From contig CAIIXF020000004.1 of the NCBI GenBank assembly GCA_903813345.2, positions 12,174,196-12,238,195 of the forward strand: DNA of 64,000 nucleotides, in the 5' to 3' direction. Numbering within the stretch: position 1 is the first letter of the stretch; every line of letters starts with the position of its first letter. Positions 19,601-29,273 of the stretch are shown piece after piece. The position numbers and the translations under genes were made by a program. Below the pieces are notes generated by a model. It had not been told where the DNA came from, did no database searches, and saw only the letters and a list, made by a program, of their open reading frames with translations. Origin of the DNA: Owenia fusiformis. Its lineage: Eukaryota; Annelida; Polychaeta; Sabellida; Oweniidae.

Positions 19601-22222
19601 TACATTTCATTTAATTGCCCCATTAGTTACTGTAATTACGTTATGATTGTAATCACAGAGTTATTGAATTATTCCGATGACATCATGTCCAGAACAAGAC
19701 TAAAATATCTAGACATCGAATAATTGATGGTTACACAAGAAAGTTACTACAAACTGCAAAATTCTTTCTTGGTTCTATTTTATTGATAATTATTTTCATA
19801 GACATGTTTATTCACTAATAATACACTAACTAATTCTCTTACTTATTGATATCCAAATATAAACGTTTCATTTACAGGAAAACCTGTCTAATCTGAACAC
19901 TATTTGGAAAAGGCAAAATTGTTCGGATGAGGAGGTGTTCACATTTCAAGGTTTAATTAACAAGGAAATCAAAGGGAGATAACATGGGGACCAAGAAAAA
20001 GTGTTCACATTGAGAGGTGTTCAACGCAATTCAATTCAATGATTATGTGATCGATCTCTTTTTCCAGAGGAATATTTATTAATAATACATTTACTTACTC
20101 ACTTACTACTAATTGGTATCCCAATTATTACATTTCATTATGATTTAAAGTAAAACCTGTCTCATTTGAACACTACTTGGATAGGCCAAAAGTGTTCAGA
20201 TAAGCAGGTGTTCACATTCTAACAAGGGAACCAAGAAAAGATGACAAAATTGGGACTGAATGAAAGTGTTCATATTGAGTGGTGTTCAGATTAGAGAGGT
20301 GTTCAGATATACATGTTTCACTGTAATAAACTCACATATTTGCCTTCTGCAATGGTAGTAAATACTTCTGTAGCAGAGTTTGTAGTTCTTTCACATAGAC
20401 CTGCTCAGTTTCTAGAATGTTCTGTAAGACCTGGAACAGATGAGAACAGTTTTTTGGTAAAATATAATGTGAAATTTATACCTTATTCAATATTGTAGGC
20501 AGTCCTGGTGTGATATTGATAGAGCTAATCCTATATACATTTACATTAAGCAAAGTTCATTCATCATTTTAAAAACTGGATATTTGTTGTGCCTATGATA
20601 CATCCTCTTACATTTTGTCATGTTATACGTATTTTATAGTTACAATTGTAGTTTTTAAATCCAGTTTTAAGTCCAGTTTTAGTTTAAATATATGAATTAT
20701 ACACTGAAGTGATCAATAATTTATGAAACATATCATTAGTATCTTCAAATATTATAAACAAATGTATGGTAAGATAGAAAAAGACTTTCGACCAAAGGAT
20801 GTCCAGTGATTCAAAAAAGAACAATAAAAAATCGTAAATATTAACATTATTCAAATAAAAGCAATTCTCAATTTGCCACCAGTCACATTGTATCACTATG
20901 GGTTCGTATAAAGGATAAAGACGTCACTTACAACATTGTGATAAAACATCATGCTTTCCTTCTTGTTTTGTACGACATCCCCACCTGGGACACCCGTAGG
21001 ACTAGACACCCCTGGTCTCCCATCTGAAATACAAATGGAACAACCCTAGATGGCAAGTTGCTACTACAAAGATATCCTATCGTATGTTACCTGAGGGAAT
21101 GGTCTTTTTTTAAAGTAGGGATGGTGTTTGTAAATAAGGACTTAACATAAGGGAATCGTCTTTTAAAGTAGGGATGGTGTTGGTGTAACAACCCAAGATG
21201 GCAAGTTGCTAATACACATAGCTAACCTAGCTAAAGTTAAGGTCACTCAGCCGACACAGCATCAGTCTAATTGGATCTGTGGGTCTTAGGTTCAATTCCC
21301 ACACAAGGGATTAACATGTATGTACATTTTCTTTCACATACACTATACTCAATTCTGTCATTTGCTGGTGCCCTCAGGTCATCACACAAAGATTATTGGG
21401 TAAGCTTACAAAGAGATCATGTTTTGGACTTCAAATAATGAAAAAAGACAAACAGAGTATATTATGAGATTTTACTCTTAGCATTTGTACATGTAGTTAA
21501 TAACTTACCAATCTTTATTTCTTTGACATAGTTGCTAGGAAACCAACCAGTGAGGCCTCCCAAGGTGCCTTCCCACCAACCACCATCCACAATCTGGGTA
21601 ATTGTGATGATATCATTCTTCGAAAAATTCAACTAAAAAATAAAAATAAATTTTAACATACGTACAACACAAAGTAGCCTTCAAATCCAGTAACTTCTAT
21701 TCTAAATTGAAAGTAGCACATACATTTGATATCCCCCCCCCCCCTGGCCAAAATTTCTTTCAAAATCATGCAGTTTTTCACCATTTAGACTACTTTTGAG
21801 TGATTTTTGGCCAATTTTGCCAAAGTGAACCCCCCTAGAATTTTTTGAAAAAGTGAAATCCCCCTTGGAAATTTCTGGCTACAGGTCATATATCCCTCCC
21901 CCCTCCCCCCCCCCCCCCCGTCTTAAGAGTTTGGGACAGAAAATAGGTAGGACAGAAAATATAAAATGTCAACAAGGGATAACCTTCAAAGACAACACGC
22001 CTCACTCTTAAGTTGCACATAAAGCCATACATTAAAGTCACTTATGTCACATTTAAGAAAGTAACAGTATGAAAGAGTGAAGTACAATACCTCATCATTG
22101 TACTATTAATTGTATTATAATATTAATTATTACTATTAATTGTACTATACCTCATCATTATTTGTAGCTTTGTAGTTGTAAACAGCCTTGACTAGCCTTG
22201 GTTGGCCTGCATCTGACATCAT
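10614..22222 (-). CDS. ARHGEF7: PIX-family Rho guanine nucleotide exchange factor (ARHGEF7/6-like), 12 coding exons, C-terminus not found
   Basis: Coding exons in order (minus strand, plus coordinates): 22151-22222, 21509-21632, 20932-21023, 20336-20430, 18309-18404, 17842-17964, 17365-17503, 16430-16570, 15889-16041, 11844-11922, 11185-11306, 10614-10818. All phases join and give 480 residues. SH3 (about 8-66) has '[20 protein letters not shown]', the surface that binds PAK in this family. DH (about 93-270) has '[17 protein letters not shown]' and '[16 protein letters not shown]'. PH is about 295-400. '[15 protein letters not shown]' near 430-445 is a PIX signature. The start [11 protein letters not shown] lacks an N-terminal CH domain, like short beta-PIX. 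A 5' untranslated exon ends at 23046 and splices to 22236. Known role: Rac/Cdc42 exchange at focal adhesions with GIT and PAK. The GIT-binding and coiled-coil exons were not seen; past 10614 the frame stops after three codons. ARHGEF6 versus ARHGEF7 is not separable. Confidence 0.93.
11923..12040 (-). repeat. Duplicated 3' splice junction of PIX exon 10 (two extra copies)
   Basis: The true acceptor reads ATTACAG then 'GGTAAGCTACCAGTTACAAG', boundary at 11922. Upstream in the intron the junction recurs at 11968 (ATTACAG then 'GGTTAGCTCACAGTGCCTGG') and at 12033 (ATTACAG then 'GGTTAACTCACAGTTACTGG'). The copies are diverged and lack the rest of the exon. They are decoy acceptors made by local tandem duplication. 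Confidence 0.7.
12240..13075. repeat. ATGGCGGCC satellite, second array
   Basis: About six to seven diverged units of 120-140 bp with 'CACATATCAAATATGAACAA', a GAGTTATAGTAAAA-like stretch and the palindromic 'AAAATGGCGGCCATTTT' word. This is the same family as 2885-3625. In both places the array sits at one end of an element whose other end is the TATCCC hairpin. Confidence 0.8.
13178..13971 (-). mobile_element. Internally deleted mariner (Tc1/mariner) with long inverted ends
   Basis: Terminal inverted repeats begin 'CAGGGTGATCCAGAAGTAAC' on both ends and extend almost perfectly for nearly 100 bp, down to a shared 'CCCACAACATTTCTGA'. The element is flanked by TA (13176-13177 and 13972-13973), the Tc1/mariner target. 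On the minus strand from 13549 an ATG starts a mariner transposase N-terminal helix-turn-helix ('[17 protein letters not shown]', 'NIYRWFNKY', 'RGGRPVSS'). After about 95 residues the frame runs straight into the inverted repeat. The DD34D catalytic core is gone, so this is a non-autonomous deletion derivative nested in the Penelope-like element. Confidence 0.9.
16571..17014 (-). repeat. Four extra tandem copies (111-bp period) of the PIX exon 8 acceptor and 5' exon half
   Basis: The functional DH exon (16430-16570) starts after TTTTTTCAG. Its first ~80 nt together with ~30 nt of intron recur four more times upstream, with acceptor boundaries at 16681, 16792, 16903 and 17014, exactly 111 bp apart. 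Each partial copy encodes '[20 protein letters not shown]' with mostly silent differences, then diverges after 'VELR' into a TAG stop. None has the exon's donor, so only the last acceptor gives a full exon. Confidence 0.9.
18464..19020 (+). repeat. 30-bp minisatellite in a PIX intron
   Basis: About 18 units based on ATAGGTTCAAATATGAATTC plus AAAATTCAAT, with occasional unit variants ('GTAGGTTCAACATTAATTCA'). A higher-order block (18530-18640) recurs at 18800-18920. The unit is 30 bp, so one frame stays open for 201 codons ([10 protein letters not shown] repeats). This is a repeat artefact, not a gene. Confidence 0.9.
19100..20065. repeat. Pair of 48-bp direct repeats
   Basis: Segments 19100-19147 and 20018-20065 are identical except for one base. 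They share 'TGTTCAACGCAATTCAATTC' and end in 'GTGATCGATCTCTTTTTCC'. The second copy begins exactly where the GTAAAACCTGT-type MITE at 19875 loses its expected right end, so it marks a rearrangement or insertion breakpoint. Confidence 0.75.
19875..20017. mobile_element. GTAAAACCTGT-type MITE, right end missing
   Basis: Left end 'GGAAAACCTGTCTAATCTGA' followed by GTTCGGA and GTGTTCA words as in the copies at 5811 and 20146. The expected AGGTTTTACTG right end is replaced by the 48-bp repeat that starts at 20018. Confidence 0.6.
20146..20327. mobile_element. GTAAAACCTGT-type MITE abutting a PIX splice donor
   Basis: Left end 'AAAGTAAAACCTGTCTCATT', right end 'ATACATGTTTCACTGTAAT', with GTGTTCA words between. 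Its right end lies only about 8 bp from the donor of the PIX exon 20336-20430 (minus strand), so the start of that intron is made of MITE sequence. Confidence 0.7.
21094..21190. repeat. Short tandem duplication in a PIX intron
   Basis: A segment with 'AAAGTAGGGATGGTGTTTGT' near 21113 recurs at about 21166 ('AAAGTAGGGATGGTGTTGGT'), each preceded by GGGAAT-GTCTTTT. The words 'AGATGGCAAGTTGCTA' at 21049 and 21199 bracket them. A local duplication without splice sites, useful as a comparison for the junction duplications. Confidence 0.6.
21235..21345 (+). mobile_element. Possible tRNA-derived SINE head
   Basis: Contains a good RNA polymerase III box B (GGTTCAATTCC at about 21290) with a weaker box A-like 'CAGTCTAATTGG' about 35 bp upstream. 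The T-arm can pair (GTGGG with CCCAC) but the rest does not fold into a full tRNA. A decayed SINE is more likely than a tRNA gene. Confidence 0.35.
21735..21890. mobile_element. Partial GTAGCC-type MITE
   Basis: Shares 'AAAATCATGCAGTTTTTCAC' and a C-run followed by 'TGGCCAAAA' with the copies at 49944 and 53688, and ends in 'TTCTGGCTACAGGTC'. It lies in a PIX intron. A second C-run (21895-21920) follows. Confidence 0.65.
22086..22110 (-). repeat. Duplicated 5' splice junction of PIX exon 2
   Basis: The true donor reads AATGATGAG then GTATAGTAC, with boundary at 22151. Sixty bases further into the intron (boundary at 22091) the same junction recurs as AATGATGAG then GTATTGTAC. The intervening DNA is a small AT-rich tandem duplication. 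Confidence 0.65.
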
Positions 22223-22435
22223 ACTATGGCTTGCTTCTGTAGCGTAAATAAAAAAAACATTTAGCAAAACATATGCAAAATGTCACCACCTGCCATTTGT
22301 TACAGATACAAATGGCAGTTACATGAACCAGACATGGACCATCAAACACAAACTGCCGTTGGAGACCATAACAATATGTCACTACTTTTGGTGGTGACAT
22401 AATAAGGTGTTAATATGACAAAATGTCCCCATTTG

Positions 22436-22505
22436 TACTATGGGTTGCTTCTGTAAAGCATTAACATGCAAAATGTCACTACCTGCTATTTTTTACAGAT
22501 ACCAA
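22436..22505 (-). repeat. Duplicated 3' splice junction of PIX exon 2
   Basis: The true acceptor is at 22236 (CTACAG then AAGCAAGCC). About 214 bp upstream the junction recurs with boundary at 22450 (TTTACAG then AAGCAACCC). The copies also share the intron words 'ATGCAAAATGTCA' and 'TTTACAGATAC' further out (22275-22310 versus 22470-22500). Confidence 0.65.
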
Positions 22506-23046
22506 ATTACACATGTGTAACCAACGTCACAGATACTGATGCCAACATTGCCAAACAGAGAAAATTCACCAGATAACGTCCTGGTTGCTGAATTGAGGGA
22601 ATTCACACTCAATTATTGGAGCTGCTGGATATATTTGCTTGTGACTGACTAGGTTTTCTGCCTGGTGACATGCGAACCTTTTCTCAAATAGACACATACA
22701 GGGACATGTTATCTACATCACAAACTGGTGAAATCTTATATCTGAAATCAGGAAGTAGACTAGATGTCTAAAGATTGGCTAATTTGTACACATTACATCA
22801 AGACTAAACAAGTACAACAAGGAAAAACAATACTATATTTCAAATGTAATTCTGATGAATTTCATGATATTTTCTCGTTACTTATCTGATCTCACAACCC
22901 GACTTGTCATTGACAGTCAATCATCAAAATAGATAACAATTCTTTGCAGAAATTGGAAAATGGGAACCTCAATTATAAAAGGAAATTGCAGTCGTTATAG
23001 CACGTTTTGGCGAGTGCAAAGATTAATCAAACAATTTATACATACC

Positions 23047-23558
23047 TTAATAACAGTTATTCCATAGCTATTTCGGTTTTCTTGCTTGATCCACGGAGTA
23101 AACGCTCAAAATATATAGACACAAACTGTAGATTCTCTGATTCCAATATGGAGTGGAAGTAGGTCAAATGATGTAACCGGAAGTAAAAGTCTAAACATAT
23201 TTTTCAGACAACCGTACTATTTTTCAGCACTCAAATTTTCCTGAGAGTACCTATGTACTATTTGACAACATTTTTTCTGTATAACATCAGGTATCTGGTA
23301 CAATTAAAGGTAAGAAAGTACTTTAAATATATTGGGAAAAGATAGCTGTTACTCGTTAGAATCATGATAGAGCAATTGCTTAAAATTTTATGGATACATT
23401 ATTTTGCTTTTTTACAAAGTTATGCCTTTCAAAAAAATGTAAATAGTATAACAAGGATAAATGAATATAGACTTTTGAATTTGATTAGAGATGTAAAGCT
23501 GATTCATTGAATTTCAGAGGTGTAGTATTTTATGTTTAGTGCTTTCCTAGTTTCCAAA
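23047..23558. promoter_or_regulatory. Shared head-to-head promoter region of PIX and TAF9
   Basis: The PIX 5' untranslated exon ends at a minus-strand donor at 23046 (ATTAAG then GTATG). On the plus strand a likely TAF9 untranslated exon ends near 23310 (AATTAAAG then GTAAGAAAGT) and splices to an acceptor at about 23516 (GAATTTCAG). Between them lies CCGGAAGT (23177-23184), an ETS-family consensus common in bidirectional housekeeping promoters, plus a weaker GGAAGT at 23155. No TATA box is obvious. Transcription start sites are inferred. Confidence 0.6.
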
Positions 23559-26500
23559 ATGGCTTCCCCAACAAAAAGTCATCCGAAAGATTCTCAAGTG
23601 ATGAGCTCAATATTGAAGGATATGGGCGTTGTAGACTATGAACCCCGTGTGATAACACAAATGCTTGAGTTTACGTATAGTAAGTCATGTATTTTTGTTG
23701 AATTTATAAGGTTTTCATAGGAAAATTAGTCTTCTGGGTTCAATTTTAGAACTGAATAAGTGAATTTGATTTTGAACTTCAAATTCAAAATAATTCAAAT
23801 TTTCTCCCAACCCAAGCTCAGTACGACTTACTTAGGTCGTAATCCTAATATATTTATCACCTGGATTTTCAATACAGAAAATAATCCATGGACACCTAAG
23901 AAAATTTAAAATGACAATTGTGCCATTGTGGCCATTTCAGAAAAATATGAGACAAACCATACCTCGTATGAAGTGTGTTGTAATTTTTTACCTTTTCTTA
24001 TCACTAAGGAATGGTATTCAAGCAATCCTGCCTTGATAAGAGGCCAAATTAGTGGCATTTTATCGACAGGGCGGCTCGTGTCTGTCCAAATGTGAATGGT
24101 GGTCCGGTGATTCCAGAAAAGGAATGTCATCATTGCATAGATATTTGGACACACTAGAGCCCGGAACAACTGAACATTTTTTGCTGTATTTAAAGTTAAT
24201 TTACTGAATCCGTAGCTTATTTACACGAACCAAACAAGTAGAAATAGAAAGATGAAGATCTCATCTATAAATTAAGTGCAAGATCTGTCATGAGGAAGTA
24301 GGTACCACTTTGTATAAGGACCATTTTGAAGGGTGATCACTTTTTTTAAATATTCCATTTAGGTGTCATATCTTCCGAATTATTCTTTGAGCAGTATGAA
24401 GTCCTATTACAAAATAATCTGGCCAATATCTGTGCTTAGGTCCAAAGCCTTCTCTATATTCTGGCTTCGATTGCAAGTAACAACAGCCGTGGTAAATCTC
24501 ACAGGAGACAGGTTTAAAAAGATAAATATATCGTGAAGTATACATATGTATAGGCTAATTCACTAAATAATTTAACAATTTTTTTTCAGTAACCTGTCTT
24601 CTGTGGTAAATCATGGTGAAACACATGCAGTTGTTTCAGTAAAGTTCTTACCATGAGCGCAGAGTGTAAATTTAAACTATCATCTGAATAGTTTCGAAAA
24701 GTCTTCAGTTCAGCAGCTTGACCTCTAGTTTTCATTCTGTTTTAAAAAATCTATAAAAATACTGTGTGCCCAATGTGTTGATCTCTAGCCAAGTTGTTGA
24801 CTCAAGTAAAGTTTGCACATTCACAAATCCTGATTCGGGACTATGTGTTTTCAAGCATGTCTGTTTAGTTATTTTCTATTGCTTTTGTTCTCATAAGAAT
24901 TCTGTGCATTTTGCTGATATTGTCATTTTGATCATGTTCTTACTCTTAACTATGCTTGATATATATTTCCAGAGTATGTAAGAATGTTTTGAACGAAAGG
25001 CTTACCCTGTTTTTATTGCTTCATTCTTCTCATAACAGTTCTGTGTATTTTGCTGAAATAGTCACTTTTGATCATGTTCTTACTGTTAACGATGCTTGAT
25101 ATATATTTCCAGAGTATGTAACAGATGTACTTGAAGATGCAAAGGTTTACTCTAACCATGCTAATAAGAAACTGATAGACATGGAGGATGTTAAACTAGC
25201 ACTGCAATGTAAATTGGATAACTCATTTACAACGCCTCCACCTAGAGACGTAAGTTTTTACAAAGCTTTTGAACTTTCCGAGTAATATCAAATGTCTCAT
25301 CAAATATGTCATACATGTTGTTTTATATTAACAGCTATTTCACTCTACTATACCTTGCATTTGGTGTTCATGAGCAACCCATTTGGCTTATTTGTAATGA
25401 TTATGTTATTTGTTTTTATATGTCTGTTCCTTATGAATGGTTTATCGGATGACTGTTAGATGTTAAAGGGTTCCGATTAGCATTCCGTATAAAAACAATA
25501 TGGCGGCTCCAGGCGAATCAACTGGATCAGTTTTATACTAAAAAATACAATTAGACAAACAGAGTATCTTATGCATTCATAGTAGTGTTGTCGCGATGTG
25601 CCATAATCGTACATCGATGCATCGGCAATTTTCAGTAGTAAACATCGATGCACATCGCGATGTACATCGAGAAAAAGTTCGAGAAAAGTGCACTGAAATA
25701 CCGAACACTAATGCACTAACAGTGGTTTCGGTAACTTTTTTTACAAGAGGCAGATGAGAAAAACAAGGGGCGGCATTCGAAATAACCAATCTTACACTCC
25801 CGGCAATGCAAATATTTGTTATAATAGCGTCTGCGCACCGAAAGTGGACAAATGGACAAATGCCTGGAAAGGGAATGCCTAAAATAAATTCACATTCTGA
25901 TTTGCATTATGCTATTGCGTATGATCACTGATCAGATGAGTTCGGTGTAATCCACTTATTATAGTTCTTGTAAAAAATCTACTACATGTCACAAAAGTGC
26001 AAGTATGAACACTTCACCTATCGATAGATTTCAGACAATGTATCTCAAATACAAGAGTATTGTACATTCATTCAAAGTTTTGAACATTGAATCATAATGA
26101 GAGGTGATTTAAAAAATTTACTTATTGCAGGTTTTCCAAAGTCATTTCCATGTGTGATATTGTCAATTTAATTGACCACAAGACATGGGCTACACAAAAT
26201 AACACCTGGAACTGTGAAATGACTAGGGCAACTCATATAGACTGCTATTTTTACCTTTAATATTGTTATAAAAATATATTATGATTTACCCTTGGGTATA
26301 CAATGTGCAGGGCGCTCAATAAGTACTGATAGAAATGATGTGACTTTTTTAATTTTTTATATTCTGACTAGTTTTTCTACTGCACACTGTTGAGTATTGT
26401 ACTGATGTGCAGTGAGAGTTACAAGAATGTGCTCTAACCTAACAGGAAGATTGTACTGACTTGAGCCCAAGTTGGTGCATGGTGGTTCGGGTCTGAACAA

Positions 26501-29273
26501 AAATATCAAAATGACTAACTTAAAAATGTGAACATTTTCATGGCATAATTTTATTCTTGAACCCATTTCGACAGTTGGTAAATTAATACTGGTACTTAGA
26601 TACCTTGGCAACACCTATTTATGGCATCAATGAGCAAATTTTAAGGGTGAATTGACATCATTGCATATTCAATCACGGCAGATTGGGCAGCAGATGAAAC
26701 AGATTTTTATAATAGTCTCAAAGCAGAATTGTTGTCCCCGGAAAAGCGGAATTTTCAAATCGGCCAATCAGAATTAGGCCTAGCTGCTGTATTGCAATTA
26801 ACTCGCAGAGGGGTCAAACAATTGCGAACTCCACGCAGTGTATCAAATAGTAGATAGTATGCAACATTTGAAATCTGCACACGGAGTATGTGGAGGTACA
26901 AATCATCACAGATAAGAAAGTGAAAAATGAGATCCCGGGAATAAAATGAGGACTCTCATGAGACTGTAGAAGACTTTTAATCTCCCCCCCAAAAAAAACC
27001 TTAACACAATATTTGGCTTCTGACAAGCGGCGAATTAAAGAAAACAAACGGCGATTTTGGACTCTCGCCCCCTGCTATTGAAAGCCCAGACTAAAATATC
27101 GAACAGAACGAATTAATAAGAGTACGCTGGTACATCCGGGAACATAGTAACGGTGAAATGAAAGTAAAGTGATTTTTTAGATTAATGGTTCATTTCGACT
27201 AGCTAAAACAGTTTTAAAGCGAAAGAATATCAGAAAACATTTGAAAATGAAATAAGACATGAAAAAAGGTAAGCAATTTGCGTCAAAATAAGATAAGAAA
27301 GGGCGATTTTTAGCAATTTTTAAAAACATCGATGTTTTGTTTCAGACATCGATGCATCGCCAGAACCAGCTTTGGCGATGTATATCGCGATGTATTGATT
27401 AATCGCGACAACACTAACTCATAGGGGTTAGGATAATAGTAGAGTGCATTCATGGACATTGCAAGGACCAGAGATTTAATCTCTATTACACCACTTTTCC
27501 TCTCATAAAGCCATGTGTGTGTAAAAATCCTAAATAATTTCATATTACTGCTACTTATGGAGGTTTTAAAGCACAGAAATTATACACTTTCCTCTCATAA
27601 AGGCCAGCGCAGGTAAAGATCCAATGCAATGATACGTGGTATTTTATATTCCAGCTACTTATGGAGGTTGCAAGGCACAGAAATAATACCACTTTACCTC
27701 TCATAAAACCCTACACAGGTCCTAGACTTCCCCCAGATAGATACTGCCTCGCTGCGACAAATTATAAATTAAAATCTGTAAAAAAGGTAAGAAAAACTTC
27801 TTCTGCATGATTTTTTGAAAAAGATTGAGCCAGAGGGCAAATGAAAGCAATAATCATTCACTGGATGTACTTCGAAAAGAAATTCATTTTTGCATACATT
27901 ATATTAATGCTATATGTACTTATTGCTCTATAAAGTTGAAAAATAAACCACTTTAATTGTATTCATGAATATCTTTACTGTTTTAGCCCAGAATGCAGGT
28001 TCAGTTACAGAGCATGTCAACAGGTGGCGCTCTTCCCTCACCTCGACTAACATTTAATACAAGTTTGGGGCAAGGTAAGCAAGTCAGCTATTATAGAGAC
28101 ATAAGGGCTTGCATGTAAGCCATTTGCATCTTGGTTTTAATTTTATGATCTGTTTTTACAGCATATCATAACTGGTCCAAATTTTTGGCAACTTGTCTGT
28201 ATTTTTGTTAAGTTCATGGTACTGGAATCAAGCTCAGCACATTTTACCAAATTATTCCAAATTCAAGAACATTCCTAAGTGTGTTTTGTTGTAAGACATT
28301 TGTTAATTTCTTTTGTTTAACATAGGTTAGTTCATTATTCCCTGGATTTCAATGGGCACTTCTGAGTATCAATAATGACTTGAGAATAAATATACATGTT
28401 CAAATACTATGTTCATTTAAATGGGATTATACTCACACTATTTAATGTCAAAGTACATATAAAAGTACAAGGGAACACCTGTTTTCAGTGATTTTCCTTT
28501 GAAAATCTGAGTGGTTCCAATTTTGGGATTTAGGGGCCCAAATTTATTTTCTGATTTGAAACCAACCAACCCCCCCCCCCCCCCCCCCCCCCTTTGTTTG
28601 TACCTTCTGGATCCACCAGTGGATTTAAATGAATAGGAATGTTTAAAATAGACCTATGATGTTAGTGTACAGTTTTGATAGCAATATAATTATACGAATA
28701 AACTGTTAACCTCCGCATGGGTCAATAATTGTATGTCATTTATTTTACTTGCAGTTCAAAGTGGCTCAATGTCCCTTGTCTCCAGACCTACTGTTTCATA
28801 TGTATCTAAACCTGTCAATACATCTAGTACTCCAACATCTGGACCAAGGCCTGTCTTCAGAATGACTATGGGTAAGTCTCAACAGTACCAAATCATGTAC
28901 CTGTGTACTACACTCTGTCCAGTAATATCTGAATATCTGTTTTACCATGCAAATTGTACCAGATGGCAATGGATTGAACATTTTTGATATATTTGGCATT
29001 ATGGTCATTAGTAGCTAGTATATTATATTCGCTTAGCAGCTTCTTCATTTAACCCTAGTGTAACATTTTATTTATGTACTCATTATTGCATTTCATCAAT
29101 TAAGATAGGGAAATAGAGAAGCCCTTCATCTGCCTGTCTGACAAAATATTATAAATGTAATTTTAGGAGGGACTCCCCCTGTACAGTCCCAACTAACACC
29201 AAGTCAGCAGTCTGGGGCAATCACAAGTTTACTGAAACGGAAACGCGAAGATGACGATTATGATAATCCTTGA
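23559..29273 (+). CDS. TAF9: TAF9, TFIID/SAGA histone-fold subunit, six exons, complete
   Basis: Exons: 23559-23679, 25113-25249, 27655-27786, 27987-28074, 28755-28871 and 29167-29273 (TGA). All have GT-AG borders and compatible phases and give 233 residues. The N-terminal histone fold (about 10-85) reads '[15 protein letters not shown]', '[15 protein letters not shown]', then '[19 protein letters not shown]', 'DVKLALQC' and 'SFTTPPPRD'. A conserved '[19 protein letters not shown]' follows (about 108-129), then a Ser/Thr/Pro-rich linker and the acidic end '[14 protein letters not shown]', matching animal TAF9. Known role: pairs with TAF6 in TFIID and SAGA-type complexes in the nucleus. An in-frame ATG at 23532 could add nine residues; I prefer 23559, which matches the family start. 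The Phe usually seen after 'PPPRD' is absent at the exon 2/3 join. Introns hold a hAT-like element and duplicated junctions. Confidence 0.95.
24893..24985 (+). repeat. Duplicated 3' splice junction of TAF9 exon 2
   Basis: The segment ending in 'GATATATATTTCCAGAGTATG' parts (acceptor TTTCCAG then AGTATGTAA) occurs twice: near 24957-24982 and at the true junction 25113. The copies share about 90 bp including 'TTTGATCATGTTCTTACT' and 'GCTTGATATATATTTCC'. The upstream copy keeps the polypyrimidine tract, AG and the first ~10 exon bases, then diverges into a stop (AGAATGTTTTGA). Confidence 0.85.
25583..27416. mobile_element. hAT-like DNA transposon, non-autonomous or decayed, in TAF9 intron 2
   Basis: Inverted ends begin TAGTGTTGTCGCGAT on both sides (25583 and 27416). 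The flanking 8-bp direct repeat has one mismatch (ATTCATAG at 25575-25582, ACTCATAG at 27417-27424), the hAT signature. The ends are rich in CATCGATG/CATCGCGATG subterminal repeats. At 1834 bp the element is too short for a full hAT, and I see no transposase domain or BED finger in any frame. It must be spliced out with the intron. Confidence 0.85.
27448..27654 (+). repeat. Two decayed duplicates of the TAF9 exon 3 junction
   Basis: The start of exon 3 ('CTACTTATGGAGGTTGCAAG' at 27655) recurs upstream as 'CTACTTATGGAGGTTTTAAA' at about 27550 and, more decayed, as a CATGGACATTGCAAGGACCAG-like run at about 27452. The word CCTCTCATAAA marks the three copies at 27499, 27591 and 27707. Both upstream copies have single-base indels that break the frame, and both lack the second half of the exon. 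Confidence 0.8.
28566..28593. repeat. Poly-C tract in TAF9 intron 4
   Basis: A run of more than 20 C flanked by AACCAACC and TTTGTTTG. Runs of C or G adjacent to MITE ends are frequent in this window (also 19347, 21895, 53724 and 53861), but no MITE end is recognised here. Confidence 0.6.

Noticed and set aside
21235-21345. tRNA gene
   Set aside because: Box B is good, but no acceptor stem, D arm or anticodon arm folds; kept only as a possible SINE head.
23906-24169. 87-codon minus-strand frame in TAF9 intron 1
   Set aside because: No recognisable domain, no splice context and average composition.
25577-25789. 70-codon minus-strand frame inside the hAT-like element as a transposase
   Set aside because: No BED finger, no hAT dimerisation motif, and it starts in subterminal repeats.
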